A stretch of 64,000 nucleotides of DNA, from assembly GCF_027923385.1 (NCBI RefSeq), contig NZ_BSEC01000004.1:1-64000 (forward strand), written 5' to 3'. The translations under genes were made by a program, and so were the position numbers. The notes under the pieces were generated by a model. That model did no database searches, had not been told where the DNA came from, and worked only from the letters and a program-made list of their open reading frames with translations. This stretch comes from Methylocystis echinoides. GTDB lineage: Bacteria > Pseudomonadota > Alphaproteobacteria > Rhizobiales > Beijerinckiaceae. Shown here in pieces: positions 16,648 through 26,259 of the stretch (the stretch's first letter is position 1; every line of letters starts with the position of its first letter).

Positions 16648-17111
16648 GCACGCAAATTATTATAAACTGGCAACCGTTGCAACGGGCGTCACGCGAACGC
16701 GCACAATCGGCGCGCCGATGAATAATCGCCTGGAGGTCGCCTGAGCTCGGTATGAGCGCGGCATGAGCCTTCGGTGCGCATGGCCGCGCATCTGATGCTT
16801 TTGTGTGAGCGCTCAGTGAGTTCTATGGAGCTTTTAGTGCGCGCCAAGCCAACTACCCTGCGCATCGGCTGGGTTTCTGGTGGGACAGTTGATGTAATGT
16901 GATGTAAATGACCCGCGCAGAGAGGAGCGCTAAGTGAGTAATGCATGATCGAATATGAGCATGTTGATCATTTAATACTTTGAGAGATTGGTTTCCTCTT
17001 GGCAGGATACCGAAAATGTAGCACATTTTCTTATGTGCCCTCGCCGGGCGGGCTATCTTGGGTCCGGCAGTTTGGCCAAGCCAAACCGAACCCTCACGGC
17101 AGAGCTGAGAG
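16648..17111. other. Origin of transfer region (oriT) between divergent transfer genes
   Basis: 464 bases without a gene. It contains an IncP-type nic motif (17001-17010), an adjacent inverted repeat (17012-17030), a perfect palindrome CCGTTGCAACGG (16674-16685) and a minus-strand -10 like TATAAT before the TraK-like gene. Short repeated words TGAGCG, TGAG and GATGTAA are seen at 16800-16900. This is the position of oriT in RP4. Confidence 0.75.
17001..17030 (-). other. oriT: Predicted nic site and TraJ/MobC-binding inverted repeat
   Basis: On the minus strand, TATCCTG is followed by CC, the IncP nic consensus (cleavage after the G, between 17003 and 17002). Two bases upstream of the motif ends the perfect repeat GAAAATGT / ACATTTTC (17012-17019 and 17023-17030). 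In RP4 the same order is found: inverted repeat bound by TraJ, then TATCCTG and the nick, with traJ lying on the far side in the same orientation as here. Confidence 0.75.
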
Positions 17112-17516
17112 ATGACGGACAAAGAGATGGGTTGCCGACGTAAGGCAGTGACGCGCAGCGTCCGAATGAGCCCGGAAGAACACGCGCTCTTTGGGGAGTT
17201 TTGCGTATCCTTGAATGTGACCCCGAGCGAAGCGTTGCGGCGCCTGGCGAGGTCCGCCGCACTTTTGGGACCGACGTTCACCGGGGACGCCCGCGCGGAG
17301 GTCATTGCGCTCACCCGACAAATGCGCGCCGTCGGCAATAATCTCAATCAGGCCGTCCATCACATGAATGCGGGACATGTAATCCAGAGCGAAGATATGA
17401 GGGGCCACCTGGAAGCGGTCAGCCGCGCAATCGGCGAGCTCGATCGGCTGTATCGGTCGCTTTGCATCAAATCCTATCGACGCGCCGAAGCTGTTGTCGC
17501 CGGGCGGTCGAAATGA
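17112..17516 (+). CDS. mobC: MobC/TraJ-like relaxosome accessory protein
   Basis: 134 residues. Ribbon-helix-helix-like N-terminus (TRSVRMSPEEHALFGEFC, about 14-31, followed by VTPSEALRRLARSAALL) and the MobC signature NNLNQAVHHMNAG near residues 77-89. Such proteins bind the oriT inverted repeat and load or melt DNA for the relaxase. It directly adjoins the oriT and overlaps the relaxase start by four bases (ATGA). Counterpart of RP4 TraJ by position. Start at 17112 follows GAGAG. Confidence 0.88.
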   Translation: MTDKEMGCRRKAVTRSVRMSPEEHALFGEFCVSLNVTPSEALRRLARSAALLGPTFTGDARAEVIALTRQMRAVGNNLNQAVHHMNAGHVIQSEDMRGHLEAVSRAIGELDRLYRSLCIKSYRRAEAVVAGRSK

Positions 17517-20485
17517 TCGATCTTGCCGCTTATGACCTGCGTCCCCTGTCCGAGCGCTTGCGCGGAATTAGAGCGGCAAGGGATTTTCGTGAGCGAAGGG
17601 CGCTACTCGAGGCGGTGAATTCTGGGGCGCCTCCGAAAACGCCGGGCGCCTCCCCTGCCCGTTCGTTGCCATTGGCTCGACCCCCTAAAAACGGCCTGCC
17701 CTATACCGGGCCGGGCGCTCCGTCGGGTGGCGCCGGCGAGAAAGTCGAAGACGAATGGACCCTGCGCCGGCCGGGAAGCGGGCGCGGCGGGGAACCTGCA
17801 ATTCGCTCGGCTTCAGGGCCTCGTCCGGATGCGACGCTTTTATCCGCGGGGGCCGCCTCCTCTGGACCTTCAGGCGTCGCGGCGTCGATTGCAGCTAAGG
17901 CCGGTCTCGCCGCCGGCTCGCAAGCCGCCGTCGTGAAGCTCGCGAGCTACGGCTCGGGGAGCGCGCGCGCCGCCGCGCTTCTTAACTATCAGAGCGATAA
18001 GGGCCAACTCACCCTGGAACGCGAGGATGGGACTCTCGTGACCGGCAAGGCTGCCGTCGACGATCTCGCCACGCACTGGCGCGATGACGACGCGCGCGAG
18101 CCTTCGAACGATATTTTCCGCATCAGCCTCACATCCGAGGGCAGACTCGGTTCCGAGGAAGTGCGAGCCGGCCTCGCGGTCGCGCTCGACGGCCATCGTT
18201 ACGCCTGGCGGCTCGAGGAGCGCGACGACTCCACGCTCGTGCATCTCGTCGCTGTCGCCGCTGGCGCCCGCAAAGACGAATATGGAAAGAAGGAGCGGAT
18301 TTACGCCAACGCGAAATCTCTTCGTCGCTTCCACGACAAGATCGAGGACGCCTTCGGCCGCAACGTCGATTTCTCGGCGCCCGTTCGGGCGCATGGCGTC
18401 GAGGGCGCGACAACCCAACTTGCGGCGCTCACCAAGGCGGGCGCGGTTCCTGCGGAGACGGACGCCGGCATGAGTCTGGAAGACGCCGCCGATCGCCATT
18501 TCGCAAAACAGCCGAGCAACGCGAATCGCCCGAAGCCTGAGAATTTCAATCCCGCGCTGGAGATTGCCAAGACCTGGCGCCCCGCCATGAGATCGAGCAG
18601 CCCGCGGGATTTCGCGCATGTGATTTTGAGCGCAAAACCAGGGACCGACAAAGACGCCTTCATGGACGCCGCGCGCGCGACGCTCGCGCGCGAGTTCAAG
18701 GGACATGAGTATGTGTTCGTCATGCACACAAACAGGCGGCATATTCATGTCCATGCCGCAGTCAGGCTAACGAGCGCCACGGGCGAAAAGCTGCATCCTG
18801 GGATCCAGGACTTCAACCGGTGGCGTAAGACGCTCGCGGAGGAAGCGCGCGAACGTCAGATCCCCATGGAGGCGGTTCGTCGCTTCGACCAAGCTCACGC
18901 GCCTTCCTATCGGCTGAAGGACGTCAAGATGGTCGAGCGCAGCATTGCGCCGGAGAGCGTCCGGCGGCGCGTCGAGCGGGTGCAGAACCGTGAAATTCAC
19001 CGACCCACGCGCGACGAGGGTCGTCGCCGCGCCGCCGAGGCGGCCGCTGAATGGAAATCACTGGCCGCGCGCCGGGCGGCTGTTCTTCCGCCCCTTGCGG
19101 CCGGCGCAAGGCGGCTGTATCGCGCCGAGGCGGCGAACGACAGGTCTCACCGCGCGCCCCTCTTTTCCATCGATCGCGCGCTTGCCGAAGCCTATGCAGC
19201 GAAAGGCAGAGCGTCGCAGCTCGTCTATTTGGACGTTCCTGCGGAGCGAATTTCCGAGTTGCGCACGTCGCGCGAGCTACCGGCGAAAGTCTTCGTCGTG
19301 CCCCCTGCCCTCGACGCGCTCCGCAAGCCCGTCGACTGGATCGACGAAGCCGCCGTTTTGCCCTTCCAACGTCGCGTCGACGCCGCGCTGACAACGATAC
19401 AGCAAAAACGCCCAATTGTTTCCAAGGAGGATAGAGCCATGCGAACAGCCGAAACAATGGAGGCCGCTCGACGCAATATGGCCCACGCAATGGACCGTCT
19501 AAGCGGCTACCTGCCCGAGGGCGCGGTCAAGGATGATCTGATGCGACGGTCGCGCGACATTCTTGCTCGCGCCGAAGGGGCAACCAAAGAGCAAGAGCGG
19601 CTCGATCGTAATCCAGGCCAGATCGAGGGCGACCATTTCGTGGAGCCCGACCCACGAAACGTCGGCGCTCTGTTCACCAATGAGAAGAAGGGGACGGAGA
19701 TCCACTACAAGCGCCATGATCGAGAGACTGGCGCGTTCCAGACTCTTGCTTTCATCGACAGCGGCAAACAGCTCGACATTCGCGATTGGAGCAACGGGGA
19801 GAGCGTCAATGCGGCTCTGAAGCTCGCTTCTGAAAAATGGGAGATACTGAGCGTCAGCGGAAGCGACGACTATAAGGAAACCGTCGCCCGCCTCGCCGCG
19901 GAGAATGGTTACAAGATAACGAACCCGGAATTGCAGGACCGCATTCGTGAACTCCGCGCCAAGATCGAAGCGCAGCGCGCGAGCATCACCGAAGGAAAAG
20001 AACGAGCCGAAGCCAAAGAGACAGGCGCGCCTATGAAATCTGCCCCGCTTTCGGACGTGGAACATCAAAAGCCAGCCGACCCGCCAATTCTCAACACGAC
20101 GTCAGCCGAGCGGGCGATCGAGCTTAACAGCATCCGCGAGCGCGTCGACGTCGAGGCGCAACGAGAAACCAGCCAGGCGGCACGCGCCAGGGAGGCTCAC
20201 GAAACCAACGCCGCAGCCGGAACCGAAGGCGCGCCGTACCGCGCTCCAGAAGAAGCCCGCGCGGCGCGTGAAGCAGAGCGGGCCGTGGAGAATAGCCCCG
20301 CTCGCGAAATCCCCGCTGACCCCATGCAAAGCGAGGCCATCCAAGCCCTTCGCTTTGAGCAGCGCCGCGTGCTCGATCAAGCCAATCGCGACGACCAAAA
20401 CCGCATCGACGCGGAGAACGCTGAGCGCTTCCGCCAAGAAGAACGCCGTCAGGATCGCGACGAAGCGGAAGGCGAGTCGATGTAA
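17513..20485 (+). CDS. MOBP-type conjugative relaxase with LPD7-like C-terminal region
   Basis: 990 residues. It nicks oriT and pilots the strand through the secretion channel. After a Pro/Gly-rich leader, Tyr candidates lie at 146 (LASYGSG) and 159 (LLNYQSDK). A first relaxase-like fold at about 185-290 has lost the triple histidine (STLVHLVAV, H244). A second at about 375-470 carries the metal site RHIHVHAAV (H410, H412, H414). The region 640-830 (TNEKKGTEIHYKRH, LKLASEKW) matches the LPD7-type domain of mobile-element relaxases; the last 150 residues are a charged coiled coil. Start at 17513 overlaps mobC by ATGA. VirD2/MobP class is secure. Confidence 0.9.
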   Translation: MIDLAAYDLRPLSERLRGIRAARDFRERRALLEAVNSGAPPKTPGASPARSLPLARPPKNGLPYTGPGAPSGGAGEKVEDEWTLRRPGSGRGGEPAIRSASGPRPDATLLSAGAASSGPSGVAASIAAKAGLAAGSQAAVVKLASYGSGSARAAALLNYQSDKGQLTLEREDGTLVTGKAAVDDLATHWRDDDAREPSNDIFRISLTSEGRLGSEEVRAGLAVALDGHRYAWRLEERDDSTLVHLVAVAAGARKDEYGKKERIYANAKSLRRFHDKIEDAFGRNVDFSAPVRAHGVEGATTQLAALTKAGAVPAETDAGMSLEDAADRHFAKQPSNANRPKPENFNPALEIAKTWRPAMRSSSPRDFAHVILSAKPGTDKDAFMDAARATLAREFKGHEYVFVMHTNRRHIHVHAAVRLTSATGEKLHPGIQDFNRWRKTLAEEARERQIPMEAVRRFDQAHAPSYRLKDVKMVERSIAPESVRRRVERVQNREIHRPTRDEGRRRAAEAAAEWKSLAARRAAVLPPLAAGARRLYRAEAANDRSHRAPLFSIDRALAEAYAAKGRASQLVYLDVPAERISELRTSRELPAKVFVVPPALDALRKPVDWIDEAAVLPFQRRVDAALTTIQQKRPIVSKEDRAMRTAETMEAARRNMAHAMDRLSGYLPEGAVKDDLMRRSRDILARAEGATKEQERLDRNPGQIEGDHFVEPDPRNVGALFTNEKKGTEIHYKRHDRETGAFQTLAFIDSGKQLDIRDWSNGESVNAALKLASEKWEILSVSGSDDYKETVARLAAENGYKITNPELQDRIRELRAKIEAQRASITEGKERAEAKETGAPMKSAPLSDVEHQKPADPPILNTTSAERAIELNSIRERVDVEAQRETSQAARAREAHETNAAAGTEGAPYRAPEEARAAREAERAVENSPAREIPADPMQSEAIQALRFEQRRVLDQANRDDQNRIDAENAERFRQEERRQDRDEAEGESM

Positions 20486-20664
20486 AAAGGCTTGGTCTTT
20501 CGGCCGTTCGATTCTTGGAAATGCAGTCGCCATGGAGTCCTTAACGACTGAATCGCATTCTCCCAACGTCAGCTGTTGGCGGTGGCTCGTGTCAAATGCC
20601 CCTCCACAAATAGCAATGGAATCAATAGGTGTGAGAGGGCAGGATCGAGAGGCCGGTCGGCGCG

Positions 20665-20857
20665 CGGCGCGATCCTATTTCTGCTCGGTACGCCGCTGCT
20701 GCTCGGCTCGTCCTACGGGCTGGTCTTCGCACCCCTGCTGGTGATCCTGCTCGCCATCCGTTCGGTCTTTGAGGAGCGCGTGCTCGCGGAGCGGTTCCCC
20801 GAATACGCCGCCTACGCGGAGAAGGTCAGATTCCGCTTCGTGCCCTTAGTTTGGTAA
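20665..20857 (+). pseudogene. 3' fragment of an isoprenylcysteine carboxyl methyltransferase-family gene
   Basis: LFLLGTPLLLGSSYGLVFAP followed by RSVFEERVLAERFPEY and VRFRFVPLVW is the C-terminal membrane and tail segment of small ICMT-family methyltransferases. The preceding SAM-binding RHPMYxG segment and the N-terminal helices are missing, and the text before 20665 is unrelated. A decayed remnant next to the relaxase end; not likely expressed as a working enzyme. Confidence 0.6.
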
Positions 20858-20861
20858 GACG

Positions 20862-21623
20862 CTACCAACTCGAGGCTTTCCGCCACCCGGCGGCGACCGC
20901 TTGTCCCTCGGTGCAGAACCAGCGTTTGTCCGGGCCCTTATCCATACGCACGCGATCATAGGTGCGATCTCCTGGCACGTGGTAGATGCGCTCGCCATTG
21001 CGGCTGACATTGCCTTTGATCAGGCAACCCGCGGCGACCGAGTTATCCCGCTTCGGCGCGGGGGCGGGAGCGGGATTCGCGAACTGATTGCCGGGGGCCG
21101 GGAGCGGATTGGCGCTTGCCCATATCTGCTCGAAGCGGGCCTCGAAGGCGTGGGCGGCGGCCGACTCCCGCAATATGACGAGGTCGTTGTCCTGCTGCTT
21201 GAGGCCCGAGGCCGATAAGTTGGCCGAGCCCGAGCGCAGGATCCGGCCGTCGATCGCATAGGACTTCAGATGCATGTAGGGCCCTGGCGCCTTCATGCGG
21301 ATGCTGCCCGTGATCTCGCGCAGGCGGTCGAGGGCATGCTGTTGGCTGGGGTCGAGCACGATGCGAACGACCACCCCGCGCCGGTGCGCGTCAATCAGGG
21401 CGTCGATGACCGGCCAATCGGTCAGCGAATAGGCCGCCATGTCTATCTTCGTATGGGCCGAACGCAGCAGGTCGACGTCAACGCGCTCGAGGTTCTCGGC
21501 AGGCGCGTAATGAATTTCGACGTCCGCGGCTTGGGCCGGCGCCGCGCAGACGGCGAGGAATCCGTGCAAGGCGAACGCCAGCGCGAGATAGTCGCAAACT
21601 CGTTTCCCTGTCGGCAATCCCAT
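20862..21623 (-). CDS. Secreted phospholipase D-type nuclease with sunset domain
   Basis: 253 residues. A signal peptide (about 1-32, ending AAPAQAAD) is followed by one PLD catalytic half: H118-LK-S-YAIDGRILRSGSANLS, with the HxK...D...GSxN pattern of Nuc-type endonucleases, which work as homodimers. The last 55 residues (CLIKGNVSRNGERIYHVPG ... RWFCTEGQAVAAGWRKA) match the small Cys-containing domain frequently attached to secreted nucleases. Periplasmic or secreted DNase/RNase, like pKM101 Nuc on conjugative plasmids. Divergent from the next gene with only 60 bases between. A decayed paralogue lies at 56848-57400. Confidence 0.88.
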   Translation of the reverse strand: MGLPTGKRVCDYLALAFALHGFLAVCAAPAQAADVEIHYAPAENLERVDVDLLRSAHTKIDMAAYSLTDWPVIDALIDAHRRGVVVRIVLDPSQQHALDRLREITGSIRMKAPGPYMHLKSYAIDGRILRSGSANLSASGLKQQDNDLVILRESAAAHAFEARFEQIWASANPLPAPGNQFANPAPAPAPKRDNSVAAGCLIKGNVSRNGERIYHVPGDRTYDRVRMDKGPDKRWFCTEGQAVAAGWRKASSW

Positions 21624-21683
21624 CCCCAGCCCTTCCGGAGGTCGCCCTCCTCATATAAGAACGAATATAGAACGAAAGAGGCT

Positions 21684-22283
21684 ATGTCCATGCCCCGCAG
21701 ACAAAACCGCCGATCGGATCGCTTTGTGGACCGCGAGCGCCTCTTGGCGGCGATGGGCGGTTGCCGGGAGACGATTGCGCGCGAACAGGCGCGCATGGAG
21801 ATCTCAGGCCCGCTGTATTTCTCGTCGTCCACGGTGTTGGCCGCCATCGACGGGCTGGCCCTGATGCTCACCGGAAGGAGGGACTACTTCCATTTGACGG
21901 GCCACGGGGTTCATGAGGGGAATGCCGTCGAAGGGAGGAAGCCGATGCTCGCCACCAGGAACCTGTTTGCCAACGTGCCCGAACGCTTGATCGACGAGGA
22001 GATCACAATCTTGGTCGAGTTTCCCGGCGCGAGGATCGAGCGGATCGTCTCCACCGGGCAGGCCAGCCAGCCTGGCTTCTGGTGCGACCAGGAGCAGGCG
22101 GAATGGGTCGTGCTGCTGCGTGGCTCGGCGGGCTTGTTGTTCGAGGGCGAGGCCGCGCCGCGCAGCCTGCGTCCGGGCGACTACGTGGAGATCCCGGCCC
22201 ATGCTCGGCATCGCGTCGAATGGACGGACGCCAACGAGGCGACGGTGTGGCTCGCAGTGCATGTGGGCGGCAAAGCTGGATGA
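21684..22283 (+). CDS. Cupin protein with a fused small N-terminal module
   Basis: 199 residues. Residues about 88-199 form a single cupin domain (RIERIVSTGQASQPGFWCDQ, WVVLLRGSAGLLFEG, LRPGDYVEIPAHARHRVEW) of the small stand-alone type with two weak metal-ligand motifs. The first 85 residues (RFVDRERLLAAMGGCRE ... ALMLTGRRDYFHL) look like a separate small protein family. A strong SD (GGGAGG, 21932-21937) and ATG at 21945 lie at the cupin start, so cupin may also be made alone. Function unknown; cupins of this kind may bind a metabolite or metal. Confidence 0.7.
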   Translation: MSMPRRQNRRSDRFVDRERLLAAMGGCRETIAREQARMEISGPLYFSSSTVLAAIDGLALMLTGRRDYFHLTGHGVHEGNAVEGRKPMLATRNLFANVPERLIDEEITILVEFPGARIERIVSTGQASQPGFWCDQEQAEWVVLLRGSAGLLFEGEAAPRSLRPGDYVEIPAHARHRVEWTDANEATVWLAVHVGGKAG

Positions 22284-22601
22284 TGCTGGGCGGATGGCTC
22301 GACGCCGTGGGCCTGTGTTCTCGAGAAACGAATTTGACACCTTTTATTCCAGCCGATTTGGAGGCCGCGATTCGATCCCGTTTCGTCCTTGATGCGTCCC
22401 ATCTATCCCGAACTCGGGCAGCGACTCGAACCGGCATCGATACCGACCGTCAACCAATCCCAGACCGGGAAAGCGGCGATTTCAACATGGCCCCCCGCTG
22501 AGGTTCCATCCCCATCTCCCCCACGTTGAAGCCGTCCTCTTGCCCCTAGGAAAGCCTTCAATCAGGATCCGTCGTGGGGAGCTACCCGCTCCATTGCGAG
22601 A
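22284..22601. other. 318-base intergenic region
   Basis: No gene, repeat or terminator is convincing. Base composition is ordinary for the window. It may carry the promoter of the unknown gene that follows. Confidence 0.4.
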
Positions 22602-23507
22602 ATGGAGGCGTGCGTGGTCCCAACGAACAAGCTGTTCAAGTCGTTACTGGACCTTCCCGGCGCGGCGGAATGGTTTGGTGTTGTGGAGCCGGCGTGGCTG
22701 TCGCTGGATCCGAGAAGTCTCGAGGCCCTGCGCGAGGAGCCGTTGAACCGGCACGGCGCCCTGCGGATCTCGCCGGACCTGACGGAGGCGGACGTCGACA
22801 TGTCCCCGGTCCTTCGGAACGCGATTATCCTTCTCGAAGCAGCATCGAAAGGCGACGGGCTGAAATTGACCGCCACGGGCAATCTCGCCAGGGTGGTCGT
22901 CGACGACATGCGGGACCGTTTCGAGTGGCCGGGATATGAAAAGGCGAGCACCCTCGGTCTTTACAAGGTCATCAACGAGCCCGATTTCATGCCTCTGCAT
23001 TTCATTCGGATCACGGCGGCGCACGCCGGCTTGCTCCGTCGTCGCAAAGGCGTGCTCACGACGACGCCAGTGGCACGCGAACTCTTATCCCAGCAGCGGT
23101 TCGGCCCTTTGCAAGCCATCCTTTTCCATACAGCGCTCTGGCGCCTTGATTTGTCCTACTTCGGGCGCGGGCTGCTCGGCTCTTGGCCGCAAGGCGACGT
23201 CGGCATCGTTCTCTGGTCGCTGACTGTCGCCGCATGGGATTGGCAGACGCCCGAACGGCTTTCGCGGCTTTGCGCCGTTCCGACGGCGGAAGTCGTCGAG
23301 CCGGGGATTTGGGACCGCGGCTCGCTGGCCTTCGAGGCCCGCGTCCTGCGGCCGCTATTTTGGTTCGGTCTACTTGAACGCAGCGCGGAGAAGTCCCAGA
23401 CGCATGAATTGGTCGAAACGCATCTCTATCGGAAATTGCCGCTGTTCGAACGCTTCCTGAAATTCGATGTGGGAATCGCGGCGTACTCCGGCGCGGGGAA
23501 CGCTTGA
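22602..23507 (+). CDS. Conserved hypothetical protein, possible winged-helix type
   Basis: 301 residues, soluble. I do not recognise a named family. The central part LKLTATGNLARVVVDDM (about 87-103) followed by LLRRRKGVLTTTPVARELL (about 147-165) has the helix-strand alternation of tandem winged-helix domains seen in plasmid and phage-linked hypothetical proteins. The C-terminal third holds several Trp-rich helices (FHTALWRLDLSYFGRGLLG). The ATG at 22602 is preceded by a weak purine stretch; the alternative GTG at 22617 is possible. It converges on the thioredoxin gene with 40 bases between. Confidence 0.6.
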   Translation: MEACVVPTNKLFKSLLDLPGAAEWFGVVEPAWLSLDPRSLEALREEPLNRHGALRISPDLTEADVDMSPVLRNAIILLEAASKGDGLKLTATGNLARVVVDDMRDRFEWPGYEKASTLGLYKVINEPDFMPLHFIRITAAHAGLLRRRKGVLTTTPVARELLSQQRFGPLQAILFHTALWRLDLSYFGRGLLGSWPQGDVGIVLWSLTVAAWDWQTPERLSRLCAVPTAEVVEPGIWDRGSLAFEARVLRPLFWFGLLERSAEKSQTHELVETHLYRKLPLFERFLKFDVGIAAYSGAGNA

Positions 23508-23547
23508 GCGCTCTCCATTTCCCGGCGCCAGACCGGCAACGCCTCGG

Positions 23548-23991
23548 TCAGCTTGCGCTTCGTGCGAACGCGATGATCGCGCTGCGGCCGAGGCCCCCGC
23601 TTCGTCTATTGACCTCGCGTCCGCGCGAAAAGAGAATCATCGTTGGAATGCTTTGGATGCCGAAGCGGGCGGCGATCTCGGGGACCCGCTCGGTGTCGAG
23701 CTTGGCGAGGCGCGCCATCGGCTCAAGGTCGCGCGCGGCGGCCTCGAATTCCGGGGCCATCGCGCGACACGGCCCGCACCATCCAGCCCAGAAGTCGACC
23801 AGAACCGGAAGCTCCGTCTTGCCAATCATTCGATCGAAGTCTTCCACGCTCCCGAGGTCGGCGGGGTGGCCGTCGAATAGCGGCGCGTGGCACCGACCGC
23901 AGTTGGGTAGATTGCCGGAACGAAGCTTGGAGTCCGGAGCCTTGTTCAGGCTGCTGCATCGGGGGCAAACGATGATAACGCTCTTATCCAA
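23548..23991 (-). CDS. trxC: Thioredoxin 2 (TrxC)
   Basis: 147 residues. An N-terminal zinc finger (C9-PRC12 and C31-GRC34) is followed by a thioredoxin domain with the active site WAGWCGPCRAM (near 69-79) and the cis-proline segment SIPTMILF. This is the TrxC layout, a cytosolic disulfide reductase often induced by oxidative stress; the zinc finger tunes its redox potential. On a plasmid with ArsC it could reduce arsenate reductase, an inference from co-occurrence only. Complete and unbroken. Confidence 0.93.
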   Translation of the reverse strand: MDKSVIIVCPRCSSLNKAPDSKLRSGNLPNCGRCHAPLFDGHPADLGSVEDFDRMIGKTELPVLVDFWAGWCGPCRAMAPEFEAAARDLEPMARLAKLDTERVPEIAARFGIQSIPTMILFSRGREVNRRSGGLGRSAIIAFARSAS

Positions 23992-24125
23992 GATTTAACT
24001 CCACTCCGATTCTTGTCTTCCGATTCCAGTACAGCAAATCTGGGTTCTGGCTTAGATCATCTAGGCGCCCCCACGGACGCCGACCAGAAGCCGCGCAGGC
24101 GGCCATTCGCCTTTGCCCTGCGTCT

Positions 24126-25377
24126 TCATGTCGCCGAGAGCCACTCCCTCAGCTTCGTCCACCGCCGCTTCCGCCCCTGTGTCCGCACGGCGATGGCGAG
24201 GGCGCGCCGCTGCCCGACGATCACGACAAGGCGTTTGCCGCGCGTGACCGCCGTGTAGACGAGGTTGCGCGCCAGCATCGTGTAGTGCTGGGTCGCGAGG
24301 GTGATGACGACAGCGGGATATTCGGAGCCCTGCGACTTGTGGATCGTCGTCGCATAGGCGGGAACCAGCGTGTCGAGTTCGCCGAACGGATATTCGACCT
24401 CGCGCCCGTCGAAATCGACCCACAGGTTGCCCTCGGTCTGATCGATGCGGAGAATGCGCCCGAGATCGCCGTTGAACACCTCACGGTCGTAGTCGTTCTC
24501 CATCTGCATCACCTTATCGCCGGGCGCGAAGCTTGACCCGAAGCGCTCGACCTTCTCGGCCATGTTCGGGTTGAGGGCCTTCTGGAGATCGGCGTTGAGC
24601 GACCGGGCGCCAAGGGCGCCACGCTGCATCGGGCAGAGGACCTGCACATCGGCGACGGGATCGAGGCCGAAGCGCCGGGGGATGCGGTCCCGGACGATTT
24701 CGACGACCTTGGCCGCGCCCTTTTCCGGATCGCCGGCTTCGACGAAATAGAAATCGGACGTCTCCTCGCGCTTGGGCCATTCCGGCATCTCTCCGCGGTT
24801 GATGCGGTGGGCGTTGACGACGATCCGACTCTCCGCCGCCTGCCGGAAGACCTCGGTCAACCGCGCGACCGGCAGCGCGCCGGAGGCGATGACGTCGGCG
24901 AGCACCTGCCCTGGCCCGACCGAGGGGAGTTGGTCCACGTCGCCGACGAGCAGGAGCCCGGCGCGCGGCGGGACCGCCTTAAGCACCGAAAACATCAGCG
25001 GCGCGTCGACCATGCTTGCCTCATCGAGGACAAGGAAATCGCAGTCGAGGGGATTGTCGGCGTCGCGGCGGAACCCGCCGTTCTTCGGGTCGGTCTCCAG
25101 CAGGCGATGGATGGTCTTGGCTTCAAGGCCGGTCTGGTCGGCCATACGCTTGGCCGCGCGACCGGTAGGGGCCGCGAGGAGGAGCTTCGTCCCCTTGGCG
25201 GCAAGGATGCGGAGGATGGCGTCGAGCAACGTCGTCTTGCCGACGCCGGGGCCGCCGGTCACGACGGCGACCTTCGAGGCCAGGACCGTCTCGACGGCGG
25301 CGCGCTGCGAGGCCGCCAACGTCTTTCCGGTTCGAGCCTCGACCCAGGGGATGGCCTTCGCGGCGTCGATCGTCGGC
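24126..25377 (-). pseudogene. recD2: RecD2-like helicase, 3' part (split by IS21 element)
   Basis: C-terminal two thirds of a RecD2-family 5'-3' DNA helicase. Walker A GGPGVGKTTLLDAIL, motif II VLDEASMVD, motif III LVGDVDQLPSVGPGQ and the C-terminal motif TIHKSQGSEYPAVV are all visible. The frame from 25319 is open, but the true reading continues through 25377 into the IS21 end. Joined with 27871-28808 across one copy of the GTCGGC duplication it gives one uninterrupted frame of about 727 residues. As it stands the gene is disrupted. Confidence 0.88.
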
Positions 25378-25527
25378 TGTCAATCGGCACTGAAGTGGGA
25401 CCCCTGATCGGCGCCGAAAAGGGACCCCCTCGAGACGCGGATTTTCCGCACTTGGCACGACGGAGGGAGGGCGTAGCCCGAGTGGAGTTGCGCCAAGTGC
25501 GGCGGCGGCTTGTTGGGTGAGAGGAAC

Positions 25528-26259
25528 TCAGGCGCGGTTTTTGAAGCGCCAGCTTTCGTTGCCGGTTTCGATGATGTCACAGTGATGAGTGAGCCGGTCT
25601 AGGAGCGCGGTCGTCATTTTGGGGTCGACGAAAACGCTTGGCCATTCGCCGAAGGCGAGATTGGTGGTGACGATCACCGAGGTCCGCTCGTAGAGCCGGC
25701 TGATGAGATGGAAAAGCAGTTGTCCGCCGGCCTGAGCGAAAGGGAGATAGCCAAGCTCGTCGAGAACGACAAAATCCATCCGTGTGAGATAATCCGCCAT
25801 GCGGCCCTGGCGCCCGGCGCGGGTTTCCGCCTCGAGGCGATTGACGAGATCGACGGTGTTGAAGAAGCGCCCGCGCAGGCTGGCGCGAATGCAGCTTCTG
25901 GCAATGGCGATGGCGAGATGCGTCTTGCCGGTCCCCGTGCCGCCCACGAGAACGATGTTGCGTTGTTGGGCGACGAAGTCGCCGCTGGCAAGATCGCGCA
26001 CCAGAGCTTCGTTGACCGTCGCGCCGTCGAAGACAAAATCGTCGATATCCTTCGCCAGTGGCAGTTTGGCGATGGTCATCTGATATTTGATGGAGCGAGC
26101 GTGCTTTTCGTCGATTTCGGCTTTGAGGAGATCGCCAATGATCTGCGGCGGTTCATGTTGCCGCTTGATGCCCGTCGTCATCACGTCGTCGTAAGCGCTT
26201 CTCATGCCGAAGAGCTTGAGTTCTCCCATGAGATCGAAGATTTGCGTGCGTTCCATCAT
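25528..26259 (-). CDS. istB: IS21 helper ATPase IstB
   Basis: 243 residues from the ATG at 26259. AAA+ ATPase related to DnaC: Walker [17 protein letters not shown] (about 98-113), Walker [13 protein letters not shown] (about 159-170), and the sensor-type segment [13 protein letters not shown]. IstB forms filaments on target DNA and activates IstA. The start overlaps the istA stop by one base (TGATG). Complete. Confidence 0.95.
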   Translation of the reverse strand: MMERTQIFDLMGELKLFGMRSAYDDVMTTGIKRQHEPPQIIGDLLKAEIDEKHARSIKYQMTIAKLPLAKDIDDFVFDGATVNEALVRDLASGDFVAQQRNIVLVGGTGTGKTHLAIAIARSCIRASLRGRFFNTVDLVNRLEAETRAGRQGRMADYLTRMDFVVLDELGYLPFAQAGGQLLFHLISRLYERTSVIVTTNLAFGEWPSVFVDPKMTTALLDRLTHHCDIIETGNESWRFKNRA

